From: Azolla caroliniana
Taxonomy: Eukaryota; Polypodiophyta
Direction of reading: 5' to 3'
Assembly (NCBI GenBank): GCA_043228905.1
Contig: JBHGNT010000022.1
Location: 2,356,001 to 2,420,000, forward strand
DNA length: 64,000 nt
Shown: piece after piece, positions 46,908 through 56,493 of the stretch
Numbering within the stretch: the first letter of the stretch is position 1
How the letters are laid out: every line of letters starts with the position of its first letter
Position numbers and translations under genes: made by a program
The notes under the pieces: model-generated
Database searches by the model: none
What the model was told of the DNA's origin: nothing
What the model saw: the letters and a program-made list of their open reading frames with translations, nothing else

Positions 46908-48653
46908 TTCCCTATCCGGTTCGTAGCTAAGGTTCTCAGTGAGTGACAGCGAGGATACGCCCAAGTTAAGTGCGAGCTCTGGGGTCAAGGCCGACAAAGA
47001 CTACCTGATCGGGACAGAGGTAATAATAGAGACAAACTACTTACCGATTCTCGGTATGGTTTCCGGATGTGCGACGCCAGACCTGGCAATGCTCAGATGT
47101 ATCGCGTACATCAAGTCCCTAAGTCTGGAGATGCGGTATATCTCCAGAAAGGACAACGCCATGGCCGACATGCTTTCAAGAGCGCGGTTTGACGACGAGG
47201 ATGGCATGGTTTCTGAGGACGAAGAAGTTGGCGAGAACTTCTTCGAGTCGGCTTACCTGGCAAGGGCAGGTAGCACCCCGGTGGTTAACGAGTTTGACGA
47301 GGGAGAATACGAAGGGGAGTGGCTCAAGATCGGTAGATTCCTGAAGACAATGACGCCGGACACTACGTGGACGAAAGACGAAGCTAATCGGGTCTGGAAG
47401 AACGCGCACTGGTTCTTCCTACGGGGTAGGAACCTATGGAAGCATCCGAAGAAGAGAGGTGGCATCCCACTACGAATAGTGGCAGGGAAGGAGGAGTGGG
47501 AGATGTTGCTCGCGGCATAGTACGAGAATCCTTGGGTTAGTCACTGCAAGACTTGGGCCACGTTCGAGAAGCTAAAGGAGAAGTATTGGTGGTTGGGACT
47601 ATATCGGGACGTGCACCGGTTCGTAAGGATCTGCGAGAACTACCAGATGCACTACATGATCCAGCATCGAGACGATCTGCACCCAACCTACCCCCCGACC
47701 GTCCATTTCAAGTAGATGGTAGATTTGGTGACCATGCCGATGGGGATAGGATAGATGCGGTACCTGGTCCTGGCGCGAGAGGACTTGACGAACAATTTGG
47801 AGGGCCGCGCAATGCAAAATAAGACGACTGCGGCGGTATACCGATTCCTTATTGAGGAGGTGGTGTGCCGGTACGGGTGCGTAGGGAAGATTGTGGCAGA
47901 TCAGAGGGAGCTAGACGCGCAACCGAAGAGTTGTTCAACCGGCTAGGGGTCAAGCTCTCCCTCACTACGGCATACAACCCAGAGGCAAATGGGAAGATAG
48001 TATGAGGGCATGGCCCAAACGTGAAGGCGCTGGTGCGAGCGTGTGAAGGTCAGGTCAGGAATTGGCCACGGCTCTTACCCTACGCATTATGGGCAGACCG
48101 AACTACGCACATCTCTGTAACCGGGTTCATGCCGGCGGAGCTGATGTACGGGTAGAAGCCGATCATGCCGATGGAGAGAATGATCTCCTCGTGGGACGCG
48201 GTGGACTGGAGAGATGAGGTGAGCCGGGAGGAGCTGTGAGCGGCGCGAATCCAACAACTCGAGCGAAGACCGGAGGACGTGGAACAAGCAATGGCGAAGC
48301 TGCATGCAACAATGACAAAGAACAAGGGGCGATTCGACCGGACTCACCGACTATGACCAAGGAAAATCAAGGAAGGCCACTAGGTTTTGGTCTACGAAAG
48401 CAGCCTCAACAACCAGCACAAGGCACTGCGGAAGTTTGCAAGGAGGTGGTTCGGGCCATATGCGGTGACAAGCACCAACGACAATGGCACCTACCACCTC
48501 GCGGAACTCGACGGAAATAGAATAATTGTGCCGGTGGCCGGAAAGAGGATCAAGGCGTTCAAGAAGCGGCACAAGGACAAACTAGATCCAGAGGGCATGG
48601 ATGGCAACGATTACCGGTTCGGAGCGGGTGGCAAACCGGAGAGCAAAAGATAA
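46908..48653 (+). pseudogene. RNase H (end)-integrase of Gypsy-D, second part
   Basis: Resumes the RNase H frame after the TTCCC duplication (IRFVAKVLSE). It has ISRKDNAMADMLSRARF near 47145-47200. The integrase finger is near 47520-47650 and a degraded core follows (CRYGCVGKIVADQ near 47863). The C-terminal domain RWFGPYAVTSTNDNGTYHL lies near 48447-48510 and ends by 48653. Many stops (47518, 47713, 47752, 47944, 48003, 48152, 48237) and frameshifts occur. About four codons are missing in RNase H compared with Gypsy-E (ELWG-IVSA). Confidence 0.8.
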
Positions 48654-48726
48654 TCGCGGGCCAGTCTTCTTTGGCAGAAGTCTATTCTGGCGCATACCGG
48701 AGGATGCACAGTTAGGTGGGGGTGGA
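48654..48726 (+). promoter_or_regulatory. 3' untranslated end and polypurine tract of Gypsy-D
   Basis: AGGTGGGGGTGGA sits directly before the LTR at 48727, as TTGGTGGGGGTGAA does in Gypsy-E. It would prime plus-strand DNA synthesis. Confidence 0.7.
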
Positions 48727-48816
48727 TGTCGTGGAGAAAACCATCCCTAGGAGGAATCGGTGGATGGTGTGCATGAACCGGCCCTTACACACGGGCACAT
48801 GTTTTGATGTATTTAC
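48727..48816 (+). repeat. 3' LTR of Gypsy-D, left piece
   Basis: TGTCGTGG onward, cut after TTTAC by Copia-2. It aligns with 18519-18608. Confidence 0.88.
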
Positions 48817-49572
48817 TGGAGGGAACTCAACGTTCCTTATGCGCAATGCTCGGCCACAACCGAGCTTAAAATCATACACAGAAAACAGGAAATAAAACGC
48901 ACGACACAAAGAGGAGAAGAGTGCACAGGATGTTTACGTGGAAAACCCAAAGAGGGAAAAACCACGGCAGCCCACAGGCTGCAAACTATCACTATGCTAG
49001 AATGTACAACAGTGAGTTCACGGAGGCAACGACCTCTTCCTCTCTCTCTTACTCTCTGTACACTGCTACGCACTCTGATCTCACGTAGACAAGAATAACA
49101 ACAACTGACTAAAAGTTTGCCCTAAGTCATATTTATACTAATATGACTTTTCGGCTATTTACAAATATAGCCTCGATGGACTCTCAGAAACATATTTACG
49201 AATATGTCTCTTCATCCAGTGAGCATTCCTCACCGGGTCTGCACCATCCGGCTCTCCCTAGCCGGGTACTCCTCATCCGGTTCTCACCGGGTCTGCACCA
49301 TGTGGCACTCCGTAACCAGGTACTCCTTATCCGGTTCTCATCGGGTCTACACTATCCGGCTCTCCGTAACCGGGTACTCCTTATCCGGTTCTCACCAGGT
49401 CTGCACCATCCGGCTCTCCGTAACCGAGTACTCCTTATCCGGTTCTCACCGGGTCTGCACCATCCGGCTCTCCGTAGCCAGGTACTCCTCATCCGGTTCT
49501 CACCTGGTCTGCACCATCCGGTTTCGGCATTGTTCTTCTCCCTTCCCATCCGGAGGGACCTGTCTCCCAACA
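48817..49572 (-). repeat. 3' LTR of Copia-2 (756 bp)
   Basis: On the minus strand, TGTTGGGAGAC to TTCCCTCCA. There are five 54-bp units at about 49231-49521. Compared with the 5' LTR it lacks a stretch of about 48 bp between two GGCAACGACCTC repeats near 49020. Confidence 0.92.
49231..49521 (-). repeat. 54-bp tandem repeat, 5 units (Copia-2 3' LTR)
   Basis: Plus-strand unit landmarks are GGTACTCCTCATCCGG and CTGCACCATCCGGCTCTCC. Several units carry CTTATCC instead of CTCATCC, a variant shared with the 5' LTR. Confidence 0.85.
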
Positions 49573-49582
49573 AACTCCCCCT

Positions 49583-52500
49583 TCACTCTGGCATGGGGTG
49601 TCTTACTAGACCGATCCTCTTCCGGCATGCATCCAGCATGTCGGGTATCAGAACTTTGGTCAGCATATCTGACCCGTTCTCGGCTGTGTGGATCTTCGTC
49701 AGCGCGAACTCCTGGTCATCTACTCTTTCCCGGATCCAGTGATATCTTCGCTGGATATGCTTCGTCCGGGAATGGTAGGCCGCATTCTTAGCAAGGTGGA
49801 TGGCACTTTGACTATCGCAATAGAGCCTGTATTCATCTTGTCGGATCCCGAGCTCTCCGATGAAGTCCTTCATCCATAATATTTCCTTGCCAGCTTCCAC
49901 AGACGCGATGTACTCCGCCTCCGTGGTTGACAACGCAACCGTCTTCGGCAGCCTCGACTGCCACGAAACAACTCCCCCTGCATATGTCATTACATACCCA
50001 AATGTAGACCGGCTGGTATCCACATCAGCCGACATGTCCGAATCTGTGAAACCGTCAAGTTGAGGTTTTTCGGAGCCGAATCGGAGACACATATTTGAGG
50101 TGCCCTTCAAATACCGGAGTATCCATTTGACCGCGTTCCAGTGCTCCTTGCCGGGATTGCTCATAAACCGGCTCACCACTCCGACTGCGTATCCTATATC
50201 CGGTCGGGTACACACCATTGCGTACATCAAGCTCCCGACGGCAGAGGCATATGGAATCTTCATCATATCTGCCTTCTCTATTTTCGTCTTCGGGCTTTGC
50301 TTGCCGGATAACCTGCAGTTTTCCGGAAGTGTCGATCCGTCCGGTTTCGCATCTGACATGTTGAACCGGTGAAGCACCTTTGTCACGTACTTCTCCTGTG
50401 ATAGCCATATTTGCTTCGCTGACCGGTTCCGGATAATCTGCATCCCCAGCATCTGTCTTGCCGGACCCAAGTCTTTCATTGAGAAGGTCCGGTTGAGGGC
50501 CTTCTTCAGCATCCATATTTTGACTTGGTCCCGTTTGACGATCAACATGTGGTCCACGTACAGAAGGAGTATCAGGAAGTCGCCTCCTTCGAACTTCTTC
50601 ACAAACACGCAGTGATCGGCCTGCGTCTTGTGGTACCCTTGATTGGCCATGAAGGAATCAAACTTCCGGTACCATTGTCGGGGGGCTTGCTTCAGTCCGT
50701 ACAGGCTCTTCTTCAACCGGCATACTAGGTGCTCCTTCCCTTTCTCCACGAATCCTTCCGGTTGCTCCATGTCGATCTCCTCTTCGAGGTCGCCGTGAAG
50801 GAATGTCGTCTTCACGTCTAGCTGCTCTACCTCGAGGTTCATGCTTGCCGCTATACTCAGCACCGTCCAGATGGAGGTCATCTTTACTACCGGGGCAAAT
50901 ATCTCATCGAAGTCCACGCCCTTTTTCTGCTGGAACCCCTTCACCACGATCCTGGCTTTGTATCTCGGGGGGTTGGCAACATCTCCCGGTTTCAACTTGT
51001 ACACCCACTGATTTCGGAGTGCCCGCTTTCCTTTTGGAAACTCCACCAATTTGAACGTATGGTTCTCATGCAGGGAATCCATCTCATCCTGCATTGCACT
51101 TAACCATTTTCGGCTGTGGGTGTCATCCTTCGCTTCTTCGAAGCTTTCCGGCTCCCCCACATCGGTCAGCAGAACATGCTCTGCATCCGGAAATCTCCGG
51201 GGGGCCCTTCTCTCTCTGAGAGGATATCTCCGTCTTAGGGCTTCGGTAACCGGTTCCTTCATTTTCTCTTTATCTGAATCCGATTCGGGGTCTTGGCCGG
51301 TTCCGGTCTCAGCTTCCTCTACTTCTTCTTCTGCCCGTTCGGTATTGTCACCGTAACCGGCTGCTTCCTCGAGTGCTAACCGGTCTCTTACCGGTTGGGT
51401 CTGCTCATCGTAGAGTCTATCCTTATCGGTCGACTCGGAGTTCATTATCTTCTTCTCCGACTCCCAGCCGGCGAGCGTCTTGTCCTCCATGAAGATAATA
51501 TCTCAACTCCGGAATACCTTCTTGTCGACCAGGTCCCACACTCGGTAGCCGAACTCATCGTCACCGTAACCGAGGAATATGCATGGCCGTGTCTTTGGAT
51601 CTAACTTTCCTCTCCGGTCCTTAGCTACATGCACGTACGCGAGACACCCGAACAACTTCAGATGCCGGTAGGACACTTCCTTACCGGTCCATACTCTCTG
51701 TGGCGTGTCTCCGTCCAAGGGTACTGAGGGTGATCTGTTTATCACATATGTCGCCGACGACAATGCCTCAACCCAAAACTTCTTGGGTAGTTTTGCATGC
51801 GCTAGCATACTTCGGACCCTCTCCATTATGGTCCGGTTCATCCTCTCGGCCAGTCCGTTTAGTTCCGGCGTCTTCAGCACGGTAGATTCGAGCCAGATTC
51901 CCTTCGAGCGACAGTACTCCTCGAAGTACCCCTGGTATTCACCTCCGTTATCTGCTCGAACCGCCTTCAGTTTCCGGCCGGTTTCTCTTTCCACTCTCGC
52001 GTGGAGTTCTTTGAAGACGGATAACACCTGATCCTTCGTCTTCAACGGTGTGGCCCATAGCTTCCGGATGTGGTCATCTATGAATGTCACAAAGTACTAC
52101 GCTCCGGCATGTGACTTCATGTGTACTTGACACACATCAGTATGCACCAACTCCAATGGTGCATTACGTCTCATCGGTGGCCTTGGTCGGAAGGAGGTCC
52201 GGTTTTGGTTACCGGCCAGACAATCAGTGCACTTCTCCAAGTGCACGTTCTTCACTGGAATGAGGTTGTCGTCTGCAAGCCTCTTCATCCCCTTCTCGCT
52301 CATATGACACAGCCTCTTGTGCCACAACTCACCAGTAGTGTCGGATGCCACGTTCACTTCTTCCAGACATAACCGGGCATTCATCAGGTACAGTGTGTTG
52401 ACCTTCCGGGCCCGAGCCACAATCAGGCTCCCTTTGCTGAACTTCATGACACCATTCCGGATGCTACCCGTGTAGCCTTCATCATCTAGCTGACCGGCTG

Positions 52501-53628
52501 ATATCAGGTTCATGCGAACCTCCGGAACGTGTCAGACATCCTTCAGCAGCAACTTGCATCCGGTTGGTGTTGTCAGCCACACATCTCCTGTGCCAACAAT
52601 TCGGCATGTACTTTCATTCCCCATCCGGACATAGCCGTGATCACCGGCTGAGTAGGATGAGAAGCATTTTTGGTCCGGGGTAAGGTGGAACGACGCTCCG
52701 GAGTCTACCACCTAGGTCATCTCGTCACCGGCAAGGTTTATCACACTCTCCTCGGTGATGAGCATCAACTCTTCTTCACTTGCCGCGATTGCCGTCGTCC
52801 CCTTCCGGTCCAACCCCCTCCGGTCTTTACCGTTCCGGTCCGGTGTCCGCTTCGAATCGGTACCATCGGTTTCCTTGTCTTTCCGGAAATGCCGACAGTT
52901 CTTCTGGAAGTGTCTCGGCTTGCTGCAATAGAAGCAAGTAGGCCTCCCCCTTGACTTTGACCGTGTTCCCGACTTTTCCCGGTTCCAGGGATTACGGTTT
53001 CTTTGTCTTCCGCGTTCCGATTCAGTAAGTAGCGTTTTGGAGTCGGGGCTCGTATCTTTATCTTTCCGACGCGCCTCCTCATCTAGCAAGCTCAACTTTA
53101 CTCTCGCTAGGGATAATCGTTTTCCTTCCGGCCCGGCGTTGCCCAAAGTGACAACCAACGTCTCCCAACTATCCGGGAGGGAACCAAGCAGGAGTAGTGT
53201 TAGTACCTCATCGGCGAGAGGTACTTCCAATGAAGTTGCCTGGTGGATCAGCCCCTGGAAGGCATTCATGTGCTCTGCCATGCTGGAGCCATCTTGGTAC
53301 CGGAGTCTTACTAGCTTCCGGAATACCGAAACCAGATTAACAGCATTTTTGTTTTGGAACATTATGCCGATCTTCTCCCAGAGCTCATGACCCTTGCTCT
53401 CTTCATTGAAGTTGTTGTACAAGCTCATGTCAATGAAGCACCGTATGTACGTTGTTGTCTTCATGTGCATCGCCTCCCATATCGCGGCATCGATTTTGTC
53501 TGGTCTCTTCTCCCAAACTGAACCGGAAACCAGAGGTCTTTAACCATGAGCATGTCCCTCAACTTCGACTTCCACACTGAGTAGTTGGAACCGGTGAGCT
53601 TGAACATGCCGCCAAACGATTCATCCAT
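49583..53628 (-). pseudogene. gag-protease-integrase-RT-RNase H polyprotein of Copia-2
   Basis: Start ATG 53628 (MDESFGGMFKLTGSNYSVWKS), 16 nt after the primer site. A 1-base loss near 53509 shifts frame. The gag domain and knuckle CFYCSKPRHFQKNC are at about 52910-52950, the protease VDSGASFHL near 52700, the integrase finger near 52330 and the core at about 52150-51800. RT-RNase H follows to 49583. Stops are TAG 52712, TAG 52097 and TGA 51503 (sense codons in Copia-1 for the two that it covers) and one near 52534. The RT catalytic YVDD is YVDH (His codon 50549-50551), so RT should be dead. The last 635 codons are otherwise open. Confidence 0.92.
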
Positions 53629-53643
53629 TTTCTGCGTCGTTTT

Positions 53644-53655
53644 GCTCTGATACCA
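53644..53655 (-). promoter_or_regulatory. primer-binding site of Copia-2 (initiator-Met-tRNA)
   Basis: Minus-strand TGGTATCAGAGC, the standard plant copia site, 2 nt from the LTR end at 53658. Confidence 0.92.
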
Positions 53656-53948
53656 CTTGAAGGGAACTCAACGTTCCTTATGCGCAATGCTCGGCCACAA
53701 CCGAGCTTAAAATCATACACAGAAAACAGGAAATGAAACGCACGACACAAAGAGGAGAAGAGTGCACAAGATGTTTACGTGGGAAACCCAAAGAGGGAAA
53801 AACCACGGCAGCCCACAGGCTGCAAACTATCACTATGCTAGAATGTACAACAGTGAGTTCACGGAGGCAACGACCTCGTGGTCATGATCCTCGCCACAGG
53901 CGGCAGTTACAATAAGAGGCAACGACCTCTTCCTCTCTCTCTTACTCT

Positions 53949-54449
53949 TAAGCCTCTTAGCCGCTTGTACTTATCTTTTCACATAATATATAGCTGTTGT
54001 CATCATCTCTCTCTCTCTCTCATTCTCGCTATCTCTCTCTCTCTCCTCTTCTCACTTCCTCTCTCGGGAATCTTACGTAGTCCCGTCCTCTTAGTACTAA
54101 TAGTACTGCTGTTCTTAGTACTAATTCCATCTCTGTTTTAGTACTATTCCTGACAGTTTGAACCAATTTGGTTCAAAACAATACCTTGTGCCTCCTTTTA
54201 TAGTGTTTTTAGGAATAATCCTGAAGCTTCTAGAATGTTCCAGAGAGATCTGGAATATACATCAATTTTGTATGATAAAGTATAAATGAAAATAATATCC
54301 TACAAAATACAATTCATAATCTAATGGTAAGAGCTCGACCCATGTAGCATAAAGTCATGGGTTCGAGTCTTGCCATGACACTTCATAATCTAATGGTAAG
54401 AGCTCGACCCATGTAGCATAAAGTCATGGGTTCGAGTCTTGCCATGACA
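53949..54449 (+). mobile_element. 501-bp chimeric insert built from two opposed pieces of Gypsy-B LTR
   Basis: Left piece 53949-54155 is R-U5 of a B-type LTR in sense, ending at the true LTR end TGACA. Then GT and the 12-mer TTGAACCAATTT (54158-54169). The right piece is U3 in reverse complement, ending at the true LTR start (TGACA, 54449), with its last 69 bp doubled. The flanks are the 8-mer CTTACTCT (53941-53948 and 54450-54457), which occurs once in the undisturbed LTR near 49049. Confidence 0.88.
54312..54449 (+). repeat. two tandem 69-bp tRNA-like units
   Basis: Each unit (54312-54380 and 54381-54449) carries CTAATGGTAAGAGCTCG and GGGTTCGAGTCTTGCCATGACA. They are nearly identical. They are the LTR-start block of Gypsy-B read from its tRNA-sense strand. 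Confidence 0.8.
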
Positions 54450-54635
54450 CTTACTCTCTGTACGCTACTACGCACTCTGATCTCGCGTAGACAAGAATAA
54501 CAACAACTGACTAAAAGTTTTCCCTAAGTCATATTTATACTAATATGACGTTTCAGCTATTTACAAATATAGCCTCGATGGACTCTCAGAAACATATTTA
54601 CGAATATGTCTATTCATCCGGTGAGCATTCCTCAC

Positions 54636-54975
54636 CGGGTCTGCACCATCCGGCTCTCCGTAGCCGGGTACTCCTCATCTGGTTCTCACCAGGTCCGCAC
54701 CATCCGGCACTCCATAACCGGGTACTCCTTATCCGGTTCTCACCAGGTCTGCACCATCCGGCTTTCCGTAACCGGGTACTCCTTATCCGGTTCTCACCGG
54801 GTCTACACCATCCGGCTCTCCGTAGTCGGGTACTCCTCATCCGGTTCTCACCGGGTCTGCACCATTCGGCTCTCCGTAGCCGGGTACTCCTCATTTGGTT
54901 CTCACCGGGTCTGCACCATCCGGCTCTCCGTAGCCGAGTACTCCTCATCCGGTTCTCACCGGGTCTGCACCATCC
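54636..54975 (-). repeat. 54-bp tandem repeat, 6 units (Copia-2 5' LTR)
   Basis: One unit more than the 3' LTR of the same element, so the array changed length after insertion or during reverse transcription. Confidence 0.85.
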
Positions 54976-55028
54976 GGTTTCGGCATTGTTCTTTTCCCTT
55001 CCCATCTGGAGGGACCTGTCTCCCAACA

Positions 55029-55560
55029 TTTACATACATAGTTAAGTACAGGTCAATGATGTAATTATCCTAGGTAGCACGAATTCATTAAGTAGGGAAT
55101 CGAAGAGGATCTCTGTCCGAAAGGACAGAGAATAATATCGATTTAACAGTCTGTAAACGGCTCTCTCTCCTACTATAAAAGGAGAGGAAAAGGGCCTGAG
55201 TAGGGATTGCGCGTTTTGAGAGGATGAAGTGTTGTCAGACTTGGAACCGAGCTCTCTCCTCCACCATCGTTGTTAATTCTACATGGATTTTGGGTTAAGT
55301 TGGTTGCCTCTGCTGCATGAAAGCCCACGTGCTTCCAGTAGAGGCTCCACCACGTATTTCAGCGCGTGTGTCCGTCTGTCATCGGCTTGCCGGTTGTAAC
55401 ATTGCAACCTCTGTAATCTATGTTGTTATTGGAATTGATTATTTTGTTTTTGTCTCTCTATGTTTCTGCGAATCTATCTCCCTCTTCTCTCTCACGGTCC
55501 TTGGTTTAGAGCCCCCATGGTCCCGCCTTATTTCATACGCGTGAGCATAGCAATGCGACA
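55029..55560 (+). repeat. 3' LTR of Gypsy-D, right piece
   Basis: Resumes with the second TTTAC copy and aligns with 18604-19138 to the end GCGACA. TATAAAAG is near 55166. Confidence 0.88.
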
Positions 55561-56051
55561 ACGGGCGTTTGTAGTGCACGGGCCATTTGGAGGGTTCGTA
55601 TTGCATGGGCCATTCGGAGGGTTCGTAGTTCATGGGTCGGTTACGACGTACGGATCGGTTACACGTAGGTCAATTGGGACGATCATACGAATCATGCACA
55701 TGCCGAACATTATGGATAATAGGATTATGCGACCGAATTGTAAGGATGGGGTCACATGCAACTAATCATACTGCACGAGCTATTTTCCTGGGCGTTCGTA
55801 GTGCACGGGCCATTCATAGGGTTTGTAGTGCGCGGGCCATCCGGCGTGTTCGTAGTGCACGGGCCGTTCGGAGGGTTAATAGTCCATGGGTCGATTGCGA
55901 GACATGGATCAATCATGACGCACAGATCGGTTGCGCGCAGGTCGGTTGGGATGATCATATCAATCATGCACAGGCCGAACTTTATGGATAATAGGATCAT
56001 GTGGCCGAATTTTAAGAACGGGGTCACATGCAGCTAAAGTAATAGTCATGT
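55561..56051 (+). repeat. two tandem units of about 230 bp, probable rest of Gypsy-E LTR
   Basis: Unit 1 (about 55566-55790) and unit 2 (about 55791-56040) share TAGTGCACGGGCCATT, CATGGGTCG, ATCATGCACA, CCGAAC, TTATGGATAATAGGAT and GGGGTCACATGCA. Each unit itself holds short copies of GTAGTGCACGGGCCRTTCGG. The same short repeat precedes Gypsy-D at 18440-18518. No coding potential. Confidence 0.65.
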
Positions 56052-56441
56052 TGTTGGCCGGTCAGAAGAGCAAGGACAAGTGGGAAGGCGGAATCGGATC
56101 GGATAATAGGAAGTAAATAATAGTAGAATTATTATTCAAAGGGACGGATCCGGTACAGTTGTACCGATCCGGATCCGGACCGATTCGGATGTCGGTTGCC
56201 TAAGCGCACCGATTGTAACCTTGCCGGATGCCTATAAAAGGATCCGATGATTTGTAAAGTGTTTTGACGGAAGTAATACAATAGTGATTATTGCGTATTT
56301 ATCTGTATCTCGTATTGTTTGCCGTCCGTGCTTAATTGTAATCATCTTATGCGTGTAGCCTAGCATCCAATCCTTACCACCCCTTTGGAGAAGTGTCGGA
56401 TAGACACCTGTGTTGAGGCTAGTCCGGCCAGACAGACAACA
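56052..56441 (+). repeat. 5' LTR of Gypsy-A2 (390 bp)
   Basis: TGTTGGCCGG to CAGACAACA, with TATAAAAGG near 56234. One base longer than the A0/A1 LTRs. Confidence 0.94.
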
Positions 56442-56462
56442 CTATTTTGGCGACCACGATTC
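56442..56462 (+). promoter_or_regulatory. candidate primer-binding site of Gypsy-A2
   Basis: CTATTTTGGCGACCACGATT after the LTR. TTGGCG-type sites are used by Tat/Athila-side gypsy elements; the tRNA cannot be named from this sequence alone. Confidence 0.5.
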
Positions 56463-56493
56463 CTGCAAAGTGCAGAGGACAATCGGGGGATGG

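Larger units (their letters stand above)
48817..55028 (-). mobile_element. Copia-2, complete Ty1/copia element
   Basis: The LTRs are 48817-49572 (3') and 53658-55028 (5', enlarged by a 501-bp insert). The target duplication is TTTAC (48812-48816 and 55029-55033). The tRNA primer site and all domains are present. It is a sister of Copia-1. Confidence 0.95.
53658..55028 (-). repeat. 5' LTR of Copia-2, carrying a Gypsy-B-derived insert
   Basis: Minus-strand TGTTGGGAGAC at 55028 to CCCTTCA at 53658. Without the insert and its 8-bp duplication it is about 860 bp. It has six 54-bp units at about 54636-54975. Confidence 0.92.
18519..55560 (+). mobile_element. Gypsy-D, LTR retrotransposon split by Gypsy-C and Copia-2
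   Basis: The LTRs are 18519-19138 and 48727-48816 plus 55034-55560. Body pieces are 19139-22626 and 46913-48726. Without inserts it would be about 6.5 kb. Ends are TGTTGTGG/TGTCGTGG and GCGACA. No matching 5-bp target duplication is seen (CATGG on the left, ACGGG on the right), unlike every other complete element here. Hand-counted LTR divergence is about 10%, the highest in the nest. Confidence 0.88.

Noticed and set aside
54312-54449. Pair of tRNA genes
   Set aside because: A- and B-box-like motifs are present, but the T-stem and acceptor stem do not pair well, and the block is part of a retrotransposon LTR.
56410-56493. Met inside the LTR as gag start of A2 (and 38165 in A1)
   Set aside because: The codons before 56494 are LTR and primer-site sequence; C starts gag at the homologous later ATG (23144).
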